Source of the DNA: Limnohabitans sp. MORI2
GTDB taxonomy: Bacteria > Pseudomonadota > Gammaproteobacteria > Burkholderiales > Burkholderiaceae_C
NCBI RefSeq assembly: GCF_027925025.1
Contig: NZ_AP027058.1
Span: 496,001 to 560,000 of the forward strand
Length of the DNA stretch: 64,000 nucleotides
Direction: 5' to 3'
Part shown: positions 23,403-32,800 of the stretch, one piece after another
Layout of the letters: each line of letters begins with the position of its first letter
Position numbering within the stretch: the first letter of the stretch is position 1
Made by a program: the position numbers and the translations under genes
The notes under the pieces: generated by a model
What the model was told of the DNA's origin: nothing
What the model saw: only the letters and a program-made list of their open reading frames with translations
The model's database searches: none

Positions 23403-26400
23403 ACAACCCGAGTGCCGCGCGTTGTTCGCTGCTCATGGCTGCAAGCTGTGTGCTGCCAAATGCGGCGGCCTGTTGGGCATTGAACGCTGACAGTTGCGAT
23501 GTGCTGAAGGCCACCACTTGTGACGTGAGCATATTGGAGAGGTTCTCCACTGGAATGGCGGGTACTTGCCAATTGGCAATGGCCGAGATTTGATCGGTGG
23601 TGAGTGCCTGCATCTGACGCGTGCTGAACGCGGCAATTTCGGTGGTCGTGAGGTTAGAGATTTGATCCGAGCTGAAGGCCGGTATTTGACTGTATTGGAA
23701 GCCTCGGATTTGACCGGTCGACATGGCTGCCAATTGCTCGGTGGTGATGGCTGCAATCTGCGTCGATGACAAGGCTTTCAAGGAGCCTGTTGCAATGGCC
23801 TGCGCTTGAGCGACTGTCATGACGCCGATTTGATCGGCGGTCAGCGCACCAATCTGATGGCTGTTGAGTGTGCCAATGTCGGTGGACTCTAGAGCTTCAA
23901 ATTGATCTGTGGTCAAGGCTGCAATTTGCTCAGTGCGCAGCGTGCTGACTTGGTCGCTGGTGAGCGACACGATTTGATCTGACGTGAGCGAACGCAAAGC
24001 CGTCGTACTGATGGCAGGAATGTCTGCGGAATCGATGGCACTGATTTGCGAGGTTGTTAACGAGGGCAGTTGAGCCGCCGTGAGTGCGCCAATTTGCAAG
24101 CTGGACATGGCCGCCATGTTGTCGTTGCTCAAAGCAGACAGCAGGGTGCCTGAGACGCTGGCAATTTGTGCTGTGCTGAAAGCTGCGATCTGTGTTACAT
24201 CAAAGTTCGCGAATTGGCTGGTGGTCATCGCGTTGAGTGTGGTCGTGCTGAGCACGCTCACCGCAGAGGTACGAATGGCGCTGACCAAGCTGCTTGGCAA
24301 GACGCCTAACTGATCGGCACTGAAGGCGCCGATTTGTGTGGCGTTGAGGCCAGCCACATCGGCAGACTCCAAGGCTTGGATTTGCTCGGAACCAAAGGCG
24401 CTGAGTTGTGCCGTCGACATGCCCGCAATTTGCTGGCTGGTCATGGCTGCAATTTCGCTGGAGGTCAGGCTGGCAACTTGTTGTGTGCCCAACAAGGCCA
24501 CCTGTGCCACCGACAGCGATTGAATCTGGGTAGTGCCCATATTGGGCAGTTGATCGGTGGTCAAGCTGGTGAGCTGGGTGGTGGTCAGGTTGCGCAGTTG
24601 CGAGGTGGTCAACGCCGCGACTTGGTCGGTCGTCATCCCAGTCAGCTGCGAAGTGGTAATGCTTTGAATCTGATCGCTGGTCAATGCGGCGACTTGAGTG
24701 GTCGTCAAACTGGCAAGCTTCGAGTTGGGCAGTGCTGACAACGCAGTGGTGCTCAAGTTTTGGACTTGAGACACAGTCAAGGCGGCCAATTGATCTGAGG
24801 TGAATGCATTGGTCTGCGTGGTGCTCAGCGCTCCCAACTGGTCGTTGCTCAGGTGTGAAACTTGTGATGTCGTCAAGGCTGCCAATTGGGCCGTAGCCAG
24901 CAAAGGCATTTGCGTTGTCGTCAATGCTGCCATTTGTGTGGTGCTGAACAATGGCATATCGGACACATTGAGCGCTGACAAGTTGCTGCTGTTGAGTGCT
25001 CCCACCTGCGTGGTTGTCAATGCCACCAATTGGTCGTTGGTCAAGGCATTGAATTGAGTGGTACTCATTACATTCAATTTGCTGACATCCCACGCCGCCA
25101 CTTGTGTGGTGGTCAAGGTTTGCAGCTGATCGGTGGTCAGCGCTTGAACTTGTGAGGTGTTCAGGCTGTTGAGCTGGCTCGAAGTGAGCACCGTCAATTG
25201 GCTGTCATGCAAGAGTGCGACCTTGGTGGTCGACAGGCTGGCCAGTTGTGTGGTGTTCAACCCCGCCACTTGTGTGCTTGGCAACGTTTGGAACTGGGCT
25301 GTGCTCAATGCATTGATCTGCGCTGTGGTCATGGCTGAGACCTGAGTGGTGCTCAGGCTTGCAAGCTGCTCTTCACGCAAAGCGGGTACGTCTTGGGTCT
25401 CGATGGCCACTACTTGTGCCGTGGTCAAGGCTTGAGTTTGGTCGGTGCTGAGCGCGGCAATTTGGTCGCTGAGCAAAGCCGACACATTGGCCGAGGTGAT
25501 GGCCCGTACTTGCGCTGTGCTGAGCGCACCCAATTGTTCGTTGGTGAGTGCTGATGCCAAAGTGGTGCTGAGGCCCTTGACCAAGTCCGTGGTGAGGTTT
25601 TCAACCTGCTCGGTCTTGAGTGTGATCAACTGTGTTGTGCTGAGCGCATTGAACTGTGCGGTCGTCAAAGCATTGATTTGCTCACTGGCTAGCCCGCGTA
25701 GCTGTGTGGATGCAAATGCACCGACTTGCGCTGAGGTGAGGGCGCGCATTTGTGCCGTGCTGATGGCTGGCAGTTGGTCTGTGGTCAGTGCTTTGACTTG
25801 CTGTGTGGTGAGTACTGCCACATCATTGGTTTCGATGGCGGCAATTTGGTCTGTACTCAGCGAAGCGATTTGGTCTGTGAAGAGCGAGCTGATCTGCGTG
25901 CCAGTCAAATCGGCAATTTGGCTGGTCTGCAAAGCTGAAATCTGGTTGGTGCTCATGGCCACCAAATCACGTGTCTCAATGGCTTGCAGTTGTGCACTGG
26001 TCAGATTTTGAATCTGGTCATTGGTGACGGCGGCCATTTGCTGAGCCGTCAGGGCAATGATGTCACGTGTTTCAAGTGCTGCAAATTGCGTGGTGTCAAA
26101 CCAAGTCACTTGGTCAGTGCTCAGGCCTTGTACCTGTGTTTCGGTCAGTGCCACGATTTGAGCTGTGGTGAGCGCTCCGACTTGCCCCGAACTCAAAGCG
26201 GAGAGCACATCTGCACGAATGGCTTGAACATAACTGGTGCCCAAGGTGCTTAATTGATCATTTGTCAACTCTTGAATTTGGGCTGACGTGAGTGCGCCAA
26301 ACGCACTACTACTGATGGCTGCAATTTGTGCAGTTGAAATGGTGCTGATGTTTTCAACGGCGATGCTAGCGAACTGGGCACCAGAGAGCACGGCCAGTTG

Positions 26401-29400
26401 GTTGGTGGTCAGGGCCGCCAACTGATCGCTGGACATGATGTTGATTTGGCGGCTGACCAAGCCGGAAATGTCTGCTGTTTCGATGGCTGCAATTTGAGAG
26501 GTGTCCAGTGCTGTGATCTGGGCATTGGTCAAACTGCCGATTTGCGTGCGTTTGAGACCTGCAATTTGCGATGTGGTCATGGCGGCCACTTGGTCAGCAC
26601 TGAAAGCGGTAATTTGGGTGTTGAGCATGGCGCTCAAGTCATTTGTCTCTAGCGCGGTTACTTGCTCGGTCGATAGCACAGAAATTTGTGCGCCCGAGAG
26701 GCTTTGAACTTGTCGACTGTTCAAGGCGGCCACTTGGGATGTGTTGAGTGCACCGATTTGGTCTAGACCCATGACGCCGACTTGGTTATAGGTCAGTGCC
26801 GTGATTTGCGTGGTCGTCAAGGCGTTGACTTGGTCCGTCGTCAAGGCGTTGAGCTGACCAGGACTTAGCAGGGCCACATCACGGTTTTCCAATGCAGGCA
26901 CCTGTTCGGTGGTCAACGATTGAATTTGCGCGGTACTCAATACCTTGATCTGATTGCCGGTGAGTGCGGCGACTTGCGCTGTGGTGAGGTTATTCACTTG
27001 CGCAGTCGTCAATGCAGTAATGCCAGTGGCTGTGATGGCCTGGAGCTGTCTGGTGGTCAATGCCGCAACTTGATCAGTGCTCAGGCTACTGATCTGTGCG
27101 TTCGTCAGAACACTGATGGCCTTGGGGGTCAGTGCCTGAATTTGATCCGTGGTCAATGCCGCAAGCGTGCTGGTGGTCAAGCGACTCACCTGATAGTGGG
27201 TGAGCGCTGGTAATTGTGAGGTGGTCAGGGCTTGAACTTGCGTGTCGTCCCAAGCAGCGATGTCTTGCGTTTCAATGGCTGCAATTTGCTTAGGCGTGAG
27301 TGCGGCCACTTGATCAGTTGTCATGGCCGAAAACTGCTGTGTTGTTAGTGCAGTGATTTGATTGGCATTCAATGTCATCAAATCATCTGTTTCCAAAGCC
27401 GTGATTTGCTCGGTGGTCAGGCTTGCAATTTGGCCCACCGTGATCGCCTTCACCTGTTGGGTGGTCAACGCCGCGATATTGGTGGTGTTCAATGCAGCGA
27501 TGTCTTGGTTTTCAAACGCAGCAATCTGAGTCGCCGTTAAAGAGGAAACTTGCTCGCTGGTGAGCGCTGCCGCTTGGTCGGTGGACAATGCAATCAGTTG
27601 TTCTCGGGTCAGGCTGCGCACGTCTTGTGAATCAATCGCTGCGACCTGCGTGGTTGAGAGCGCGGCAATTTGAGCCGTACTCAGTGCAGCCAGTTGCAAA
27701 CCATTCAGCGCGGCCATTTGCGAATCATCCAAACCAGCTAAAGCATCGGTTGTCAACGCGGTGAGCTGAGTCGGTTTTAAATTGGCCACTTGTGTGCCAA
27801 GGGCGGTCACTTGACTGTCGCTGAGCGCAGCCATTTGATTGTTGCTGAGGTAAGGCACTTGCTGTGCCGTCAGCGCTGCTATTTGCGTGGTGGTCAGTGC
27901 CGCCACATTTTGCGTGGGGATCGCGCCCACTTGCGAGGGCTTGAGCGCAGACACTTGGTCAGCCGTCAGGCCTTGCGCTTGGCTGGTGCTGAATGCAGTC
28001 AACTGGCGTGATGTGAGGGCCGTGATTTCGCTAGCAGAAATAGCGGCAATTTGTGTGTTGCTGAGTGCCCCGATCTGTGTTGTTGAAATTTGAGCCAGCT
28101 GTGCTGCAGCCAATGCGTTGAGTTGCGAGGTGGTTAACCCAGCCACTGCCGATGAGGTGATGGCGCTGATCAAGCTCGATTTGAGCGTGGCAAAGGTACT
28201 GGCGCCTATCGCGCCTACCTGTGAGCTACTGAGCGCACTGACTTGTGCTGCGCTGAGCGCTTGCAATTGATCACTGCTGATGGCCGCAGCTTGTGTGGTG
28301 CTCAAAGCTTGAATAGCCGATGTGCTGAGTTTTGTGATTTGGGCCTTGTTTAACGCATTGATTTGCGCTGTCGTCATGGCATGAATTTGTGTCGTGGTGA
28401 ACGAATCAAATTCACTGCTTCGCACGGCAGCTAAGTCTGCAGTTTCAAGTGCGAAAACTTGTGTGGTGCTCAATGCTGCGAGTTGGGCCCCTGTGAATCC
28501 ACTCAGCTGCGTGGTGCTCAATGTTTCAATTTGGTCCGTGTCTAATCCTGCCAAATCACGCGTTTCTATGGCGGCAATTTGCTTGGCGGTCAGGCCTTGG
28601 ATCAAGTCTGTGCCAAGGGCCGAGAGCTGACCGCTGGTCATGGCTTGAATTTGTGCGGGTTTGAGCGCAGAGAGCTGAGCCAATGAGAGCGACTGAATTT
28701 GTGCATCACTCATGGCGGCAATGCCATCGGTGCTCAACGCCATCAATTGGAAAGCGCGCATATTGCTGAGTTGCGCTGTGGTCATGCCCGCAATTTGATT
28801 GGCACTGAATGCGGCAATTTGCTTGGTCGACAGTGCCACCAAGTCTGCCGTTTCAATGGCTGCGACTTGCGTGCTGCTCAGTGCATTGAGCTGGCTGCTA
28901 GAGAAAGCCGCTAATTGGGTGACATTCAATGCCACCATTTGTGCGGTGGTTAAGCCAGCTAAATCACGGGTTTCAATGGCTTTGATTTGTGAAGCCTTCA
29001 TGCCGGCGATCTGCGCTGTTCCCAGAGCCGCCAACTGGGTATCAATCAAACCAATGATTTGATTGGTGGTCAGTGCTTGAATTTGGCTGGTTGTTAGGTT
29101 TTGAAGTACCCCTGTACTGACAGAACCCATACGTTGACTATTAAATGCAGATACTTGTGATGCTCTCAAGCCCGAGAGTTGGGTAGACGTTAGGGCATTG
29201 ACCTGTGTGGAGGTTAAGGCGCTGATTTGACTGGGGCGCAGGCTATTGAGCTGATCTGCGCTGAGTGCGGCAATTTGTGAGGTGGTCAGCGTCGCTAGGT
29301 TGCTGTTATTGAGTCCTTGAATTTGTTTAGCAGTCAGTCCAGCCAGTGCGCTAGTGGTGATGGCGGCTGCCTGTGTTCCTGTGAGTCCACTGATTTGACT

Positions 29401-29541
29401 TACTGTTAACGCAGCAATTTGCGTTGAGCTGTAGCCAGAAATGTCGGTGGTGGTGCCAAACGCGGGGGCGCTCATTTGCACGCTGGCATAGGCATAGTTG
29501 CCTAGCGAGTTGCTGAGAGAAGAATTGATACCGTTTGACAT
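23401..29541 (-). CDS. Giant octapeptide-repeat protein 2 (2046 aa), paralogue of protein 1
   Basis: Same architecture as the 2433-residue protein: a 37-residue unique N-terminus ending TTDISGY, then about 251 eight-residue units ([TS]TxQ[VIL]xAL) up to the end (SSEQRAALGL). The first ~27 units align one-for-one with protein 1 without any gap: the irregular unit with SA in the middle is number 4 in both, and the acidic ETRD unit is number 20 in both. This implies a conserved N-terminal domain of about 240 residues and free divergence afterwards. Acidic units ([ILM]E[TS]xD) are more frequent here than in protein 1. No signal peptide. The ATG lacks an obvious Shine-Dalgarno sequence but aligns with the paralogue. 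Function unknown; a secreted, possibly glycosylated surface or filament-associated protein is the working inference. Confidence 0.83.
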   Translation of the reverse strand: MSNGINSSLSNSLGNYAYASVQMSAPAFGTTTDISGYSSTQIAALTVSQISGLTGTQAAAITTSALAGLTAKQIQGLNNSNLATLTTSQIAALSADQLNSLRPSQISALTSTQVNALTSTQLSGLRASQVSAFNSQRMGSVSTGVLQNLTTSQIQALTTNQIIGLIDTQLAALGTAQIAGMKASQIKAIETRDLAGLTTAQMVALNVTQLAAFSSSQLNALSSTQVAAIETADLVALSTKQIAAFSANQIAGMTTAQLSNMRAFQLMALSTDGIAAMSDAQIQSLSLAQLSALKPAQIQAMTSGQLSALGTDLIQGLTAKQIAAIETRDLAGLDTDQIETLSTTQLSGFTGAQLAALSTTQVFALETADLAAVRSSEFDSFTTTQIHAMTTAQINALNKAQITKLSTSAIQALSTTQAAAISSDQLQALSAAQVSALSSSQVGAIGASTFATLKSSLISAITSSAVAGLTTSQLNALAAAQLAQISTTQIGALSNTQIAAISASEITALTSRQLTAFSTSQAQGLTADQVSALKPSQVGAIPTQNVAALTTTQIAALTAQQVPYLSNNQMAALSDSQVTALGTQVANLKPTQLTALTTDALAGLDDSQMAALNGLQLAALSTAQIAALSTTQVAAIDSQDVRSLTREQLIALSTDQAAALTSEQVSSLTATQIAAFENQDIAALNTTNIAALTTQQVKAITVGQIASLTTEQITALETDDLMTLNANQITALTTQQFSAMTTDQVAALTPKQIAAIETQDIAAWDDTQVQALTTSQLPALTHYQVSRLTTSTLAALTTDQIQALTPKAISVLTNAQISSLSTDQVAALTTRQLQAITATGITALTTAQVNNLTTAQVAALTGNQIKVLSTAQIQSLTTEQVPALENRDVALLSPGQLNALTTDQVNALTTTQITALTYNQVGVMGLDQIGALNTSQVAALNSRQVQSLSGAQISVLSTEQVTALETNDLSAMLNTQITAFSADQVAAMTTSQIAGLKRTQIGSLTNAQITALDTSQIAAIETADISGLVSRQINIMSSDQLAALTTNQLAVLSGAQFASIAVENISTISTAQIAAISSSAFGALTSAQIQELTNDQLSTLGTSYVQAIRADVLSALSSGQVGALTTAQIVALTETQVQGLSTDQVTWFDTTQFAALETRDIIALTAQQMAAVTNDQIQNLTSAQLQAIETRDLVAMSTNQISALQTSQIADLTGTQISSLFTDQIASLSTDQIAAIETNDVAVLTTQQVKALTTDQLPAISTAQMRALTSAQVGAFASTQLRGLASEQINALTTAQFNALSTTQLITLKTEQVENLTTDLVKGLSTTLASALTNEQLGALSTAQVRAITSANVSALLSDQIAALSTDQTQALTTAQVVAIETQDVPALREEQLASLSTTQVSAMTTAQINALSTAQFQTLPSTQVAGLNTTQLASLSTTKVALLHDSQLTVLTSSQLNSLNTSQVQALTTDQLQTLTTTQVAAWDVSKLNVMSTTQFNALTNDQLVALTTTQVGALNSSNLSALNVSDMPLFSTTQMAALTTTQMPLLATAQLAALTTSQVSHLSNDQLGALSTTQTNAFTSDQLAALTVSQVQNLSTTALSALPNSKLASLTTTQVAALTSDQIQSITTSQLTGMTTDQVAALTTSQLRNLTTTQLTSLTTDQLPNMGTTQIQSLSVAQVALLGTQQVASLTSSEIAAMTSQQIAGMSTAQLSAFGSEQIQALESADVAGLNATQIGAFSADQLGVLPSSLVSAIRTSAVSVLSTTTLNAMTTSQFANFDVTQIAAFSTAQIASVSGTLLSALSNDNMAAMSSLQIGALTAAQLPSLTTSQISAIDSADIPAISTTALRSLTSDQIVSLTSDQVSTLRTEQIAALTTDQFEALESTDIGTLNSHQIGALTADQIGVMTVAQAQAIATGSLKALSSTQIAAITTEQLAAMSTGQIRGFQYSQIPAFSSDQISNLTTTEIAAFSTRQMQALTTDQISAIANWQVPAIPVENLSNMLTSQVVAFSTSQLSAFNAQQAAAFGSTQLAAMSSEQRAALGL
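23404..29430 (-). repeat. Tandem 24-bp coding repeat array (about 251 units)
   Basis: Degenerate octapeptide-coding units as in the first array. Higher-order structure is visible near the N-terminus. Units 20 and 37 are both ETRDLAGL and units 25 and 42 both start ETADL. This is a 17-unit (136-residue, about 408 bp) spacing and suggests an old segmental duplication. Confidence 0.88.
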
Positions 29542-29604
29542 AAAGGAACGAACTTATAAAAGTGTTGTGTTGAGTACTCGACACCTTCATGCAAGATTCA
29601 CGCC

Positions 29605-29632
29605 GACTCGGCGAGTATTTGCTGATACTTTT
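29605..29632 (-). promoter_or_regulatory. Weak sigma28-like site upstream of giant repeat protein 2
   Basis: On the minus strand: AAAAGTAT, 12 bases, GCCGAGTC. The AAAG and GCCGA cores fit sigma28, but the spacer is one base longer than the preferred 11. It would give a leader of about 57 bases. Confidence 0.35.
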
Positions 29633-29658
29633 AAAAAACACGATTTGTTCCTAAAAAA

Positions 29659-29704
29659 CGGCAAATCATTGCCGTTTTGCCGCCATTTCCTTGCCGCTTT
29701 GCCG
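29659..29704 (+). promoter_or_regulatory. Cluster of five CGGCAA/TTGCCG boxes upstream of flagellin 2
   Basis: CGGCAA at 29659 and TTGCCG at 29669, 29677, 29691 and 29699. The first pair forms a palindrome with a four-base centre; the others are direct copies 8-14 bases apart. The cluster ends about 65 bases before the sigma54 -24 element, the expected position for an NtrC-family activator. Caulobacter FlbD ftr elements and Vibrio FlrC sites have similar cores, as I recall them. The activator at 34229 is the likely binder. Confidence 0.6.
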
Positions 29705-29769
29705 CTTTAGTACTTGCCACTTAGGGTAAATATTTCTTTTAGAACCCCTCAAGTTGTCGGAAAACAAGT

Positions 29770-29785
29770 TGGCACGGTATCTGCT
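29770..29785 (+). promoter_or_regulatory. sigma54 promoter of flagellin 2
   Basis: TGGCACGGTATCTGCT: TGGCACG then GC with the exact ten-base spacing. Predicted start near 29796, 36 bases before the ATG. Confidence 0.88.
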
Positions 29786-29831
29786 TAACTCGTTGGAAAT
29801 TTGATTGACCCGTATCGGGCAGGAGAAAAAC

Positions 29832-32800
29832 ATGGCAGTTATCAATACCAACGTCAAAGCATTGTTCTCACAGGCAGCCTTGCGCTCGACTGAGAGAAGC
29901 CAGTCCGTGGCTATGCAGCAATTGTCGACAGGCAAACGCATCAATTCGGCACGCGATGACGCTGCAGGTATGGCCATCGCCACGCGCATGACGCATCAAA
30001 TCCGCAGCTTGAATCAAGCGGTGCGCAACGCAGGCGACGCGATCACACTGATTCAAACCGCTGAAGGCGCGACCAATGAGATCACAGACATGATGCAACG
30101 CATGCGTGAGTTGGCGATTCAAGCGGTCAACGACACCAATGACAACGCACAACGTTCTTATCTTGATTTGGAGTTTCAACAACTCAAACAAGAAATCGTG
30201 CACATCTCTGAAAGTACGGAGTGGAACGGCTTCCCTGTGCTCAACGGTACAGCGGGTGAGCGTGTGGGCGAAATGCCTGTCTATAAAACGACAGCGACCA
30301 GCGAATTCTCGACCAAGTATGTCAACCCAACCACTGAACGGAAAATTTCTGGCACAGGCGTCGGTGAAACACAACGCATTGTGTTCTCAGGCACCGGTGC
30401 TGGTTTGAATGTGACAGGCTCAGACAAGTCGATTTCGATCGATGGCGTGACTGTTCCTGTGACAAAAACCGATTTGGGTGAAGCTTTGGTGGAAATTCGT
30501 GATGCGTTGAAGCAAAGCGATCGTTTCTCGAAGTCTTCCGGCCGCGATGTCTCGATTGACGCAGCCAACAACACATTGGTCATCAAATACACCAGCTCAG
30601 ACAAAGATGTCTCAGAGGTGGATGTGACGATGTCTGCTGCGCTCGGCAGCACATTGTCTGCCACTGTCGCAGCACAAACAGCGCCTGATCAGGCGGTGGT
30701 GGCTGCCAGCGAGGAATTCATGGACGGCCAAGGTGAGTTTTTGCGCAGCGGTGCATTGACCATTGATTGGACGCCCAATAACTTGGATGCCACGCAAAAC
30801 AAACTGACCGCCACCTTCTTGACCAGCGATGGCAAAACCATCCAAATGACGGGTGAGTTGGGTGATCCAGACGGCTCAACCGTCACGTTTACCAAAAACC
30901 AAGGCCTCAACGGTCAGGTGATCTCCAATGACATGGTGTATACCTTCCGTGACAGCGAAGGCAACGCGGTTGACATCACTGATCGTCCGCTATCGATGGA
31001 AGTCAATGTGGCTGGCGGTATCCCCGCTCTCAAAGCTGGCGACTTGCTGATCAATGGCATTGATGTCGGTCCCTCATTTGCGGAAGACGATGCGCTATCG
31101 CCCCCTAACAACGCTGCAGGCAGTGCGATTGCCAAAGCCGCTGCGATCAACCGTAAAGCAGTGAGCACCACACAGTCTGTGGGTGAGTCACAAACATTGA
31201 CATTCATGGGTACGCCCAAAACTGGCACCATCACCGTCGGTGGTGTGTCGGTTCAATTGAATGAATCTGTGCACACGACACCAGTTCAAGCCGCGGCTGC
31301 CATTGCTGCTGCATTGCGCGCCAGCCCTTTGTATGACGCAGGGACAGGCCGCACCGTGACTTACAACGCAGGCAGTGGCACCATCGGTATCAATTACTCT
31401 GTCAACGAAGGTGATGTGGCTGACACCCCAGTCAACGCAGGCACCACAGGTTTGGTCGCTACCGTGGACACCACCGTCGAACACCAAACCACCGTACAAG
31501 GCACAGGCGTGTTTGCTAAGGTCAACGAGAACATCGTGACCGGTCGCGCTATGTCGTCCACCAATGTGGTCAAAGGTGTTGTGTTCATCAACGGCTACGC
31601 CAGCGCTGACATCACCACCGTGCTTAACAATCCGCGTGAAACACGTGCGAACGTGGTACGTGCGATCAACTTGATCAGCGATAAAACAGGTGTCAAAGCG
31701 ATTGACACAGGGTTTGATAACCAGGGCGTGACTTTGGTAGCCGCCGATGGCCGCAACATTGAAGTTCGCTTTGAAACCGATTTCAACGCCAATTTGTTTG
31801 GCGAAAGCATTGGTATGCGTCAAGGTGTTCAAGCAGGTACCTATTCGCTTGAATCTAAGATTGAAGCACCTGTGATTTTGACTTCTTCCGCCATTGGTGA
31901 CATTGGTCGATCAGGTCTGATTGCTGGCAACTTCACCAAAAACCAATCGGTCTTCAACACCAGTGAGCGCGCTCCCGTGGTGGCCACACAAGCACAAGTG
32001 GAAAGTGTCAAATTCTCTACAGGCGGCGGCGCAGCTGTGGCCGATGAGTTGTTCAGCCTCACCATCAACGGTGTGGAGTTCACGCACAAAGCGGTGGGCG
32101 GTGAAACACCTGCACAAATTCGCAATTCTTTGATTTCCAAAATCAAAGACGTGGGTGTCACAGCGACAGCGGGCAATTCCACCGATGAGTTGTTGTTGAC
32201 CGCAGATGTGCCTGGTATTGCTTATTCATTGAAAGTGTCAAGCACCAGCGCAGCAGGTGCTGTCACCAATGACAATGTTTACGGTGTCACCAAGGCCAAC
32301 ATCCCTGCAGATGTCAAACCCTTGGGTTTGAACGACCTCGTGATCAACGGCGTGAAAATTCGCGCCACCACCACAGCGGATGACAAGTTCTCCAACACGG
32401 TTCCTACCAGCAGCGATAAAACTGCGAGCGCCATTGCGATTGCAGCTGCGATTAACTCGCAATCTGCAGAAACTGGTGTGCGTGCTTATGCCAACCCAGT
32501 CGTTAGCAAAGGTGCCGTCACCACGGTATTGCCACAGCCTCTCAAAGGTCCGCAATCCTTGTTCGTCAACGGTACAGAAGTGACCGTCGAACTCGATCCC
32601 ATGGATACCGCTTTGCAGCGTCGCACCAAAGTGGTGGAAGCGATCAACCAACGTGTGGGTCAGCACGGTGTCACCGCGTCTGACAACGGCTATGGCGTGA
32701 GCTTGGCCAGCGATGGTCGAAACATGTCTGTCTGGTTTGACTCCAGCGTGGACAGTTTGAGCGCCGCGAGTTTTGGTCTGGAAAAAGGTGGTTCAGTGGC

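Noticed and set aside
24200-25093. 297-codon second minus-strand frame inside giant repeat gene 2
   Set aside because: It is a shifted frame over the same periodic DNA, rich in His/Gln/Asp, interrupted elsewhere, and has no start signal.
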